DNA from: Terebella lapidaria
Taxonomy: Eukaryota > Annelida > Polychaeta > Terebellida > Terebellidae
NCBI GenBank assembly: GCA_949152475.1
Contig: OX424563.1
Span: 19,875,001 to 19,939,000, forward strand
DNA: 64,000 nucleotides
Direction of reading: 5' to 3'
Shown: piece by piece, positions 51,918 to 63,290 of the stretch
Layout: each line of letters starts with the position of its first letter
Numbering within the stretch: the first letter of the stretch is position 1
Made by a program: the position numbers and the translations under genes
The notes under the pieces: model-generated
The model's database searches: none
The model's input: only the letters and a program-made list of their open reading frames with translations
Told to the model about the DNA's origin: nothing

Positions 51918-53494
51918 CACCAGTACGGCGGCCCAATGCTACCATTATTCATGCCTGAGTTAAGAGTAGTTTCGAAATCAGTTTCATAGTTAGTGAACAG
52001 TTATTATCAGTTATGAAACTAGTTTCTAGCAAGGCAAAAACCCTTTACACCTGGCACAAACCTTTCTAGCAGGGCACAAACGTTTTTAGCAGGGTGCAAA
52101 CCTTTCTAGCATGGCGCAAACCTTTTTAGCACGGCACAAAGCTTTATAACAGGGCAGAAACCTTTATAACACGGCACAGACGTTTTTTAACATGGCGCAA
52201 ACCTTTTTATCACGGGACAAACCTTTATAACAGGGCATAAATCTCTGAAACACGGCACAAACCTTTTTAACATGGCGCAAACCTTTTTAACAGGGTAAAA
52301 ACCTTTCCAACACGGCACAAACCTTTTTAACATGGCACAAACCTTCATAACAGGGCACAAACCTTTATAGCAGGGCGCAAACCTTTATAGCAAGGCACAA
52401 ATCTTTATAGCAGGGCGCAAACTTATATAACTGGGAACAAAATTTTTTAACATGGCGCAAACCTTTATAGCAGGGCACAAACCACGGCACAAACTTTTAT
52501 AGCAGGACATAAACCTTTAAAACGGGGCGCAAACCTTTTTAGCACGGTACAAACCTTCATAACAGGGCATAAACCTTTATAACACGGCACAAACCTTTCT
52601 AACATGGCCTAAACCTTTATAGCAGGGCATAAAACTTTATAACAGGGCATAAACGTTTTTAACACGGCACAAACCTTTCTAACATGGCCTAAACCTTTAT
52701 AGCAGGGTATAAACCTTTATAACAGGGCATAAACCTTTTTAACAGGGCACAAACCTTTATAGCAGGGTATAAACCTTTTTAACACGGCACAAACCTTTAT
52801 AACACGGCACAACCCTTTCTAACACGGCACAAACCTTTATAGCAGGGCACAAACGTTCCTAACAGGGTGCGAACCTTTCTAGCATGGCGGTTCGTGCCGT
52901 GCTATGAAGGTTTGCGCCCAGCTAAACAAATTTGTGCCCTGTTATAAAGGTTTGTGCCATGTTAAAAAGGTTTGTGCCCTGTTAGGAAGGTTTGTGCCCT
53001 GTTATAAAGGTTTGTGCCGTGTTAAAAGGGTTTGTGCCATGTTATGAAGGTTTGCGCCCTGCTATGAAGGTTTGTGCCGTGCTATAAAGGTTTGCGCCGA
53101 GCTAAAAAGGTTTGTGCCCTGTTTTAAAGGTTTGTGCCATGTTAGAAAGGTTTGTGCCGTGTTAGAAAGGTTTGTGCCCTGCTATAAAGGTTTGTGCTCT
53201 GTTAAAAAGTTTTTGCGCCATTATAAAAACGTTTGTGCCGTGTTATAAAGGTTCATGCCCTGTTATAAAGCTTTGTGCCGTGATAAAAAGGTTTGCGCCA
53301 TGCTAGAAAGGTTTGCACCCTGCTAAAAACGTTTGTGCCCTGCTAGAAAGGTTTGTGCCGGGTGTAAAGGGTTTGTGCCTTACTAGAAACTAGTTTCATA
53401 ACTGAAAATAACTGTTTACTAACTATGAAACTGATTTCAAAACTACTCTTAACTCAGGCATGAATAATGGCAGCATTGGGCCGCCGTACACCAG
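51918..53494. mobile_element. Foldback element C with 6 bp target duplication (1.57 kb)
   Basis: The element is 51924-53488 (1565 bp). It starts TACGGCGGCCCAATGCTACC and ends in a near-exact complement finishing GGGCCGCCGTA, flanked by CACCAG on both sides (51918-51923 and 53489-53494). About 100 bp of unique inverted-repeat end (ACTCTTAACTCAGGCATGAA and ACTGATTTC...AACTATGAAAC words on the right) leads into arrays of a 20 bp unit, ACCTTTATAGCAGGGCACAA and variants. There are about 40 units in one orientation (52030-52885) and about 25 in the opposite orientation (52886-53390), meeting almost head to head. There is no coding frame. Transcribed, the arms would form a hairpin of several hundred bp. 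Confidence 0.9.
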
Positions 53495-55093
53495 CATGCA
53501 AAGTTAGTCTGAAATTGGATTTTGGCTAAAATTTTCTATACGAAGGCGATATTTTCCCCCTTTTTTTTAAATTCTCAACCTCAGTTTTCATATACGGAGA
53601 TCCTTGTAAAACGTTTTGAAAAAATTCTTCTATAGGCTACGGAGAAGATACATTCTCTTTTTACCAAAAAAAATCCAAACAAATTTTTTTAACGGAGAGA
53701 TAATTCTTTTCGCAAAAAAAAATGTTGCAAAATGTTTTGATGATATTTATTTTTAGGAAAAAATTGCCTGCTGCTCATGATTATAAGCGGGGAAATAACT
53801 TTTTTTATAGCAGGCGATCGCACACCAACTTTATTAATTGAAAGCAGGAGCAAGACCCATTTAAATATAAATGTTTTATGGCCATATTTCAGCGACACGG
53901 CCACTGCATACTTCCAAAACCAATTCCCAGTTTAGCCATTGTAATATTTTGACAGAGTATATATTATTGTTCTAGGCATCACGCACCTATTTGTATTTCC
54001 AGCCCCTCAAACCGTAGGCCCTATATCATTGTATATCCCGGGCGTAGATCCTTTTCAACATAATGTCAGCAAGATTGCTTTGTAGGCTAAACCCGGCCCT
54101 ATATCATCTCAAGGCCCATGAAGACTGTAGGAGAATACCTATTCAACTGGACATTTCAAACCAAACAATACACGATCCGTTGTGTCACGCGGCCGAATTT
54201 CAAAGATATATGGCTCAGGTGCAGAGTGAAGTGAACGTTGCCTTATGGCTTATCATAGCGATCGTGAAATAGATCATAACGTTACCAACATACAGCAGTT
54301 CAGAATGTAATGTGGTCCTGCAGCGCCCTCTTGCGAATGATGATGTCATAAAACAGGAACAGGAAGATGACGGAATCTGTCGGCCATGTTTGTTTTGTTT
54401 GACAGCTGTCAAAACACAAAACAGGCCACCGAGGCAGCCAAAACAGAGGTATTTTCACAGTAAGCGGCGTATTGATTACCACGTATTGTACTTCACTACC
54501 TTAGTCGCATCATTCATGTTTAGAAGTTTCCATCGCCCGCTAACGATTGACAGTAATGACAGTCAGTGGAAATTTATATTTTTATCTGCTCAAAATACAA
54601 AAACGAAGACTGAGTCTCGACATGTTGACCCAATTAACACTCATCCAAGTGATTTAACAGTGTTCAAGTAGGCCTACCCAGGCTACACCATAGGCCTAGA
54701 CTATCGAAAATATCATCTAGTAGATCCAAACATGCTAGATCTAGTTGAACTCGCAGTGCAAGATACATTATTATCGATATTGTGTAACAGGCATTGCCAG
54801 CCCCTCTTTAAGACTTAAGCTCCACGGGTGAACCTGCATTTTCGATCGATGTTTTAACAGTATTCCCTGCCTTTGGGAGAATGGAATACGCTTGCCAGAG
54901 TTAAGCCCCTCTCAGGGCCATAGCATATTTAGACATTGTGTGGCAACCGGCAAGTACAGATTGACAATTGTCATTGTGGTGTTGTAATTCTCTTGGCAGG
55001 AAGCAGATCTGATGGTTCGCATTTCGATTGTTGGAAACTCAAAGTAACGTACGCCGGCGTGTGCACGCAGCAAGCACACGACAAGCAGCCACG
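53495..55093. other. 5' flank of RNF103
   Basis: Between the foldback element and the RNF103 start codon. No recognisable gene was seen. CpG and GC content rise towards 55050, as expected near a promoter, but no TATA box or initiator could be assigned. Confidence 0.45.
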
Positions 55094-58000
55094 ATGTGGT
55101 TGAAGGTCGTTGTCTTCATGATCTTCCTCTGCCTTCTGTTCATCCTGTCGCGACTACGAGAAGCGATTGCGTACTATGAGGGTGGATACCTGGCCAGTCG
55201 ACTTTTGGACCCGGTAGCACTCAGCGCTCGCAAACTCAAGCTTCTGCTGGACCAGCGCGGGATCAGTTACGCTGGTATCATTGAGAAACGCGAGCTGAAG
55301 GAACTTGTCGAAACCACAGGTTGGAAATTGTTCTCTCTGTTAGTGCGAGGTTTTGCAGTTTCCTTTTCTTTTTGAAAATATAAGTATACCGCGTATATTT
55401 TATTAAAAACCATTGATTTGATTTATGATTGACATAAACATAGAATTCTTGTGGTGTTACGTCATGAATAGCTCATACAAAAAGCATATCTTAAATTCAA
55501 ATACTATAAGATGACTGAATTTAAGTTGGACTAAGGGTGATGCATGCTTAATATAACCTCCCCCCCCCTCCCCCCCCCCCCCCCCCCCTTCCCCTTCAGG
55601 CGATGCGAGTGAGGGGGAGCTGGAGTCAGCCTCCCAGGAGGAGAAGCCATCCAAGTATACAGAGTTCAAGGGCGGGAGTCACTTCTATGAAGAGGTGGAG
55701 GATTGTAAGGACAGTGTCTGGGTGGTACAGGTGGTACACAGCCCGCACAGCTTCATGACCACACAGGAGTGGACCACCTTCGTACACAAGGTCTCGCGCT
55801 TTGGAGTTCACACTGGCTACTTTGACTGCTCCTTGGATGAAAAGTGAGTGTCCAAACAACAAGGTAAAGGGCAGTTCATATTTTGAATAATTCATTTGGT
55901 GGCAACCATTACTAAGTATACATTGATGAAATAAATGGTGTTAAAGACCTAGTAGCATGCTGATGAAAGTACTTTTCATTTAGTTTATTAAGGCATTTCA
56001 GCAGAAATGCCTTTATGGTTTTGTCAAAAAAAAATTTTTTCTTTTTCTTTTTTTTTTTTTCTTTTTTTTTCACTTTTTGGTTTCCGCACGATAACTTCAG
56101 TTTGCCTCGATGTATCTTCGCCAAATTTTCACTGCTGGTCAGAAATGTTGTGTGGAAGAAGCCTATTGTTTTTGAGCCGGCTCCGGGGTCCGTGAGGTCC
56201 GTGAGGATGAAGTCAATGTTTCTGGTTTCCGCACGATAACTCAAAAAGTGTTATGGCAATGACTGTGGAACTTTGCATGGAGGTTCATATATCACCAGGG
56301 AAGAAGCCTATTGATTTTGAGGCCGATTCGTCAAACGACCTTTGACCTAGGGCTCGAAATAATTTTAGCTGAGTCATCCTTGAGGCTCTCATGCATATCT
56401 CGGAAACGGTGCGTCGTAGAGCGAAACAGACGTTATTTTCAGACTCGTCATCCCAGACAAACATGTCTAAGGGGTATTATGGATGACCTTTGACCTTGAC
56501 CTTAAATTTTTTCGCTGAGTCGGCATTTTTCGTTTTCGTCGATATCTCGGAAACGGTGCGTCGTAGAGCGAAACAGACGTTATTTTCGGACTCGTCGCCC
56601 TAGACAAACATGTCTTAGGAGTATTATGGATGACCTTCGACCTTGACCTTAATTTTTTTTGCTGAGTCGGCATTTTTCGTATTCGTCGATATCTCGGAAA
56701 CGGTGCGTCGTAGAGCGAAACGGACGTTATTTTCGGACTCGTCGCCCTAGACAAACATGTCTTAAGGGTATTATGAATGACCTTTGACCTTGACCTTAAA
56801 TTTTTTCCCTGAGTCGGCATTTTTCGTTTTCGTCGATATCTCGGAAACGGTGCGTCGTAGAGCGAAACGGACGTTATTTTCAGACTCGTCGCCCTAGACA
56901 AACATGTCTTAGGGGTATTATGGATGACCTTTGACCTTGACCTTAAATTTTTTCGCTGAGTCGGCATTTTTCGTTTTCGTCGATATCTCGGAAACGGTGC
57001 GTCGTAGAGCGAAACGGACGTTATTTTCGGACTCGTCGCCCTAGACAAACATGTCTAATGGGTATTATGGATGACCTTTGACCTTGACTTTAAATTTTTT
57101 CGCTGAGTCAGCATTTTTCGTTTTCGTCGATATCTCGGAAATGGTACGTCGTACAGCGAAACGGATGTTATTTTTGGACTCGTCGCCCCAGACAAACATG
57201 TACAATGGTCCCCCTCAGATAAGACCTACCCTCTGCCACAAAATTAAGGTCTTATCTAAGGGGATGTCTTATTAGAGGGGTTCATTTACATGTTAAAGTC
57301 ATTCTAGCACCACAAGAAAAAGTCTTTACAGAGGGGGAAGTCTTCCTTGAGGGGGTCTTATCTGAGGGGGACCACTGTATATAGGGTATTATGGATGACC
57401 TTTGACCTTCAATTTTTTTCGCTGAGTCGGCATTTTTCGTTTTCGTCGATATCTCGGAAACGGTGCGTCGTAGAGCGAAACGGACGTTATTTTCAGACTC
57501 GTCGCCCTAGACAAACATGTCTTAGGGGTATTATGGATGACCTTTGACCTTGACCTTAAATTTTTTCGCTGAGTCGGCATTTTTCGTTTTCGTCGATATC
57601 TCGGAAACGGTGCGTCGTAGAGCGAAACGGACGTTATTTTCGGACTCGTCGCCCTAGACAAACATGTCTTAGGGGTATTATGGATGACCTTTGACCTTGA
57701 CTTTAAATTTTTTCGCTGAGTCGGCATTTTTCGTTTTCGTCGATATCTCGGAAATGGTGCGTCGTAGAGCGAAACGGATGTTATTTTCGGACTCGTCGCC
57801 CTAGACAAACATGTACATAGGGTATGATGGATGACCTTTGACCTTGACCTTAAATTTTTTCGCTGAGTCGGTATTTTTCGTTTCTGTCGATATCTCGGAA
57901 ACGGTCTCATTGGGAACTTATCATGTCAGCATTTTGTTTTTTTCATGCTTCACCCTGAAATGCCTCCAAGGCCTTGACGTCTGGTTATGAATAGTTTTCA

Positions 58001-60564
58001 ATAAATTCGAAAGAATTTTGCAAATACAATCAATTGATTTCGAGATATTGAATCAAATAGACACTCCTTCCGTAAATTGCCGAAGATTTTGATCCAGATT
58101 TTAGTGTGGGTCACGTGGTTGGTGACGTCAGTTGAGGCAGAACTGAAAGTACATGTAGCCAGCAAGGTAAACTTCATGTCGCCTATTCATTCCCCTAGTA
58201 TATGCTTGACAATTCAAGTGAACGGGTGAGATAGTCGGGGAATACGGCATTTCTTGTCTTGATATTTAGAATCAGTACTATTTATTCACCCAGAACGGAG
58301 GTTTGTTGAACTGCAAGATGTCCAGTATTTGCTGGTTTTAACGTGTTTTTTGTTGAATCACATGCATTTTAATGAGATTTTCAATCTTTGAGCTGACCGC
58401 CCAAATTACGTATTTTACGTTTTTGGCGAGCCATAGAGGCACATTTTGCCTCAACTGACGTCACGATTACGGAAACTGCCGAAGCTACTTTTTTCATGGG
58501 CATGAGAAGGCGATTGTAATACTGGCTCAATATACTCGATTACATGCGCAGTTATTAGTTACCAATTAACGCGAACATCTTTTTTATCACCAAATGTCCA
58601 CAATAGCTTCTTCTGAACAAGAATAAAACCATATATTGGTACCTTGCTACTATGACTTTAAGATATCGTGTATTTTGGACTTCTGTGCATTTTGATGAAG
58701 AATAAATGATGATACCCTAGAAGTAAAGTAATATTTTTGTTGTATTTTGTTTCATTATTCAGACACGAATAATGTGTTTTGTTTGTACCCTAGACTGTGC
58801 GAGCGCAAGGGATGGTTCAGCCCTCGCCTAGTACTGGCTCTGCCACAGGGACAGAAGGCAAAGGACAACGTTACGCTGAAAAACTACGTTGGTTCATCAC
58901 GGACACAAGCTGTACTCGACTGGGTCAATTACAACTTAGCATCTAGAATCAAAGAAATCCAGAGCATAGATGAACTTGAGAATGACTGGCTAAAATTTGA
59001 CGGCGAAAAGCAGAAACAAAAGTTACGAGTGATTTTGATATCAACGCTACAAATTCCACCGATGTTCTACTCCGTGCTTAGTGTCAAGTTCACAGGGCGA
59101 GCACGTTTTGGGACCATAAATACAGCCACAGCCTCGGGTCAGCTCATCACAGATGCCAAAAACTGGACAACAAGTCCATCATACATCGTGCTAATGCCAG
59201 AACAGGTGTACCAGTTTGGAAAGTCCCCCGGGGAATACCCAAACTTCAGCTCAATGGCTCTCTTCCTAAAGACATTGCAGCCTGAAGTCAATGATATATT
59301 CCTCCTCCTGCTCATCACGGTCAACTTGATGTGTTACTTTGAGATGGTGCTGTCACACGGCAACCTATTCAAGAGACTGGGTTCCGTTCTATGGCACATC
59401 TGCAAGTGGAATTGTCTCCTAATCTTGCTGTGTTTCCCTGTGCTCGGCCTGTTCCAGCTGCCTTGTATGGAGATGGTGCTAGAAGGTGCTCTGAAGGTAC
59501 TGCGTGTTGTCGGTACATCGTACCTGGCATCCCTCATGCGCGCTGACTGGCTAGCATACTACGCCAACACCGTCCCGTTTGTCTGTCTAATCTTTGCAGC
59601 ATATGCATGCATCGTGGGACTGATCCACTACAAGTACCGAGGACCCGAGTCTGAGACTACAACCTCCTCAACGCTCTCACAGGCCCTGAGACCCACGATC
59701 AGTTGGGACACGTACGCCAGCTTCCTCTTCCAGCCGATCTCCGGAGCGTCCCCTTTCGGCCCCAGTCCTCGCGAGATGGAGATTGATGCCGGAGTGGAGA
59801 TGCTCATTGAGCAGCTCTCACTCCCCAACCTCTGGCTGGGACCGATGATTTCCAACGACTATCTAAAGGAGCTTCCGGTTTGGAAATACACAGGCCCGAG
59901 CATCGAGTCCGATATCGGCAGCGACTATGACAGCCCGTCCCCAAGGGTGGATTCCGAGGGTGAGGACTGTCTCAGTCGACCAGATTCCCCGATCCCCAGC
60001 ATAGACAGTGATTCCAGTTACAGCCCGACAATGTTTATGTGTGAGAAATGTCGTGCCTTGCAAGAAGACGGACCTCTCTCTGATGAAACTAGGGAAGAAC
60101 GAGCGCAAGCCCAGATGGAGTCCGAGTCGGCCTGTGCGAAGTACCTGATGGATAGCAACTACAAATGCAAGTGTCCACACAACGCAGAGACTAAAACATT
60201 CGACCAATCACTGCACCGAACGTCGTCCCAGAAACCATCCTGCAGCAGAACCAAGCAACCAAATCGCTCGTCTCCGAGGAAATCCGGCAACAAATCCGAC
60301 TTAGACGAAGAGAGCAACCGGCCCGAGACCTCGACCCCCGCAGACTCCTACCATCCGCCGCCCGGCATGCTACCGACACTTGACTGCTCCATCTGTCTGG
60401 AAGGCCTCAAGTACGGTGTAAGTCTCTGTGGCCTCCCGTGCAAGCATTCCTTCCACCATGAGTGCATCATGCTCTGGCTCCAGCAGTACAACCATCTGTG
60501 TCCGCTCTGTCGATGGCCGGCGTACAAAGCTAAACCCTGCAGTCTTCACCAGCACTCTGACTGA
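55094..60564 (+). CDS. RNF103: RNF103 (KF-1) RING-H2 E3 ubiquitin ligase, 3 exons
   Basis: A membrane-bound E3 ubiquitin ligase; the mammalian protein sits in the ER and takes part in ER-associated degradation. Coding exons: 55094-55319, 55600-55843 and 58794-60564 (TGA). This gives 2241 nt and 746 residues (human about 685). Residues 1-20 are a hydrophobic N-terminus (MWLKVVVFMIFLCLLFI) as in RNF103, followed by YYEGGYLASRLLDPVALS and GDASEGELESA, which match vertebrate spacing across the exon 1/2 join. Later hydrophobic segments (VNDIFLLLLITVNLM, CLLILLCFPVLGLFQLP, FVCLIFAAYACIVGLIHY) are candidate membrane helices. An acidic Ser-rich linker leads to a C-terminal RING-H2 from Cys688 (CSICLEG, then PCKHSFHHEC and CPLCRWP) with all eight ligands visible. 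The large third exon holds most of the protein. Intron 2 contains a satellite, a small transposon and a dispersed repeat. Identification is firm. Confidence 0.95.
55558..55590. repeat. poly-C tract at the acceptor of RNF103 exon 2
   Basis: A C run of about 30 bases interrupted by single T forms the polypyrimidine tract immediately before the acceptor at 55598-55599. Confidence 0.85.
56330..57925. repeat. 147 bp satellite array in RNF103 intron 2
   Basis: About ten tandem units, marked by ATCTCGGAAACGGTGCGTCG near 56396, 56542, 56690, 56836, 56983, 57130, 57449, 57596, 57743 and 57890. The usual spacing is 147 bp. Units also share TTTGACCTTGACCTTAAATT and CTAGACAAACATGTCTTAGG. The period is divisible by three, which is why long minus-strand open frames (56467-57048 and 57389-57910) encode a 49-residue repeat; these are not genes. 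The last unit is truncated at about 57905 and the first is diverged. Confidence 0.92.
57201..57379. mobile_element. 175 bp TA-flanked MITE inside the satellite
   Basis: The element is 57203-57377. It begins CAATGGTCCCCCTCAGATAA and ends in the complement of CAGTGGTCCCCCTCAGATAA, giving about 23 bp terminal repeats with one mismatch, and is flanked by TA on both sides. It sits where other satellite units read ATGTACATAGGGTA. TA duplication with CAGT-like ends fits the Tc1/mariner/pogo superfamily (known for the superfamily; assignment here is inferred). The interior carries further GTCTTATCT and GAGGGGG words and no coding frame. Confidence 0.85.
57985..58661 (+). repeat. 677 bp dispersed repeat, copy 2 (RNF103 intron 2)
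   Basis: An inverted copy of 20985-21660. Both copies lie within introns and start and end at matching bases. It ends about 130 bp before the acceptor of RNF103 exon 3. It shows no terminal inverted repeat and no open frame. Confidence 0.85.
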
Positions 60565-63290
60565 TTAATATTAGCAGCCTGTCTACGCCTTTTCCTTAGT
60601 TTTGTCTTGTTTTAGCAGTGAGCTGTTAACATATTGTTAGAGAATGAATAGCCAGATTTATTGTCGTGATTGGGTTTCTCAGTGGACTTGTTAATGTATT
60701 AATACAGTAATTCCTGAGGGATTCACATGGTGAAATTTCCAAAATTTTGTTTGATTATTCGAGATGGTGGTTTAGTTGATGCATTTAAAAACAGTGTTTA
60801 CTTGAATTCCAAAGTTTGAAATGTGATTGCAATTACAGAATGGCGCAGCAATAACCTTGTGTATCCAACAAATTAATCAATAATATAACATGAATAAATA
60901 ACAATCATACATATAATGCCGCTATAAAATATACCTTTTGTTCTTTCGGTTGTGGTTCTTTACACTGTGCATTGACAAGTAATTCATGTGTGTATTAACT
61001 TCACCAAACTCGCTGAGATAACACAGGTCTTTTGAACCTACTTTTATGTAGCCAGTGGCAATGCAAGTTATCACACATAATGTACCAGTATTTCCATATT
61101 CAGTTCAGTCCCAGCCGATGTATTTCGAGATGTATTTTGTGTGCTTCTCAAAGGATGATATCCAGAATGTATATTTTCAACATACAAATCATGCCAGTAA
61201 CTGGGCAAAACTCGCGAGAACAGTTTGGTTTGCTTGCGGTTTTCGCATTGATATTGTACCTTGACTAACATATTGCCAGTAAGCTGTCTGTGGCATTTTT
61301 GTTGTTGGTTCGTCACAAATTGTTTAATGGTTTGCTGCCATGAAGAAATAAAAAGTTGGCAAAAGATCAGTGCTGTGTTGTTATTTTGTCAGATACATGT
61401 ACAATGTTGGTATAAACAGAACTTACTGGTATTATGTCAGTGTAGATGCATAGGATTAATGTTTGGGGAATCAAAAACCTAAAACAGTACACATGATCCT
61501 GAGCCTAGTCTTGGGCACTGAAGACTACCTGATGACAAATTCAAGGTCACGAAAAGAACAACTCGATAAAAACCTAAGCTTTACATGCGTTTGTTCCCAA
61601 AGGCTAATCTCTGCATCTCGGCCCATATTCCCAGTGATTCGGAGTCCACGCTTTATCATTCACTTTAAAACATATCACCAAAAATGTCATGTTTGTGGAG
61701 AATTATGACCAGGAGAAAAAATTGTGGCAAGGTTTTGGAGAACATTTGATTTCTATGGCCAGTTCAGCATTACATGTCAATCAAACGAGATATTCAAGAA
61801 ACTTTTTTAGATATTGGGCCGAGGTATACATGGTCTAGGAGCCGACTAACGAAAAGTGAAGTCCGGTCATCTGGAAATTCACTTGCTCAAAAAAAGTCTC
61901 TGATCCTAAATAGATTGGTTTGTGGGGACTGTCCCAGAGTATCGCCATACAACATGTACAAAGCCTCAACATGTTCAAAGGATTCTATTATGTGGTCTGA
62001 CGAGAGAAATGATATTGATAGCGGATGACGACAAAGCTGACGCCACATTCTGCAATCACCCAACAGCATATGGCCGGTGGTCCAAGAATAGACATGTTGA
62101 AGTGGGTTTTGTCCAGTAATATCCTTTGAAACGACTTCTGTCTCTGTCTCATATCATTTAATTGAATGTCAGATCTTCCTCTGACATGAACTTGGAGAAG
62201 AAAAGGATTCACAAAAAGGATTCAAGAAAGTTTAATGAATGAACCTCCCAAACAACAGTCCCACAATCATTTGAATGTTGGTGTATAGTCATATACACAT
62301 GGTACCATAAATAATGGCTTTTATACACAGGATACATGGATAACATGACTTTACATCCACTCAACTGAAATGATGCAGCTTCCAAATTAAAGTATTTTTT
62401 TACAATACACAGCAGGCACATTACAGTCTGCTAATTGAATAATGGATGAATTGCTAACATATATGTAGCATTTTACAAACAGAGCAACATTAACGAAATC
62501 ACAGATAAAATCTGACCACAAATCAATATTGACAAATCACATCAGAATAATCAGCTGATAGACCAAAGAGCAGCATGTGTTGCTTTCTATAAACATGATA
62601 AACAATAGAGTGCAGCAGTTATTGGTAAATGTATTTTGTCAGCATCAACATGATCAATACTAATATTGCACACGGAATACTAGTAATACATGTAGCTCTA
62701 CATGTAACATGTGTAAACATACCTAAATAAGATATGATCTTGACTTGAGATTTCAATTATAATTTCTATTTAATCATGCTGATACAAGCAGCAAATAAAA
62801 TAAATACTTGTATGCACTTGTATATAATGCTAGTATGAAGAGAATGAATATTGTATGAGTACTTGTCCTAAATCGTTGTTACCACGATGACTTGACAATT
62901 GGGATGTACACGACTATACGTACCAGTTCACACAAACACATTTACCGTTACCGTAAACAGCGCACGTATGTACTGACATGACGTGGGGAAATTTCATAAA
63001 ACATCAAACAGAATCTCAGCATCCATGGCCGATCATTATCATGATTATATGAATAATACATTTCCATCGATATATGTCCCTGTAATATGTGTAATAACAT
63101 TTGAACATGCATGTATCATGTATGGATGTAACGTGTACACCTACATAAAGCCTGGTTGTGTTTAATCATGTCTATACACAGCTGCCTTCTACACACACCA
63201 AGAAGTCGTGACTTAGACATAATAAAGCTCCCAAAATCAGCTGTCATCAATAAGATACATGTGGGAAAACATGTAATCCACGGCAGATAG
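60565..63290. other. Shared 3' region of convergent RNF103 and NRBF2
   Basis: It lies between two stop codons on opposite strands, so it should contain the 3' UTRs of both genes. No other exon or RNA gene was recognised. Confidence 0.55.
61347..61352 (+). terminator. Probable poly(A) signal of RNF103
   Basis: AATAAA followed about 20 bp later by a GT-rich stretch (GTGCTGTGTTGTTATTTTGT), 783 bp after the stop codon. An earlier AATAAA at 60893-60898 is an alternative. Confidence 0.5.

Noticed and set aside
51924..53488. CRISPR-like array of short regular repeats
   Set aside because: The units are contiguous, diverged and arranged as opposing arms with a target duplication in animal DNA; there are no spacers, so it is a foldback transposon.
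56467..57048. 193-residue minus-strand open frame with a 49-residue repeat
   Set aside because: It is the satellite read in a frame kept open because 147 is divisible by three; the same applies to 57389-57910.
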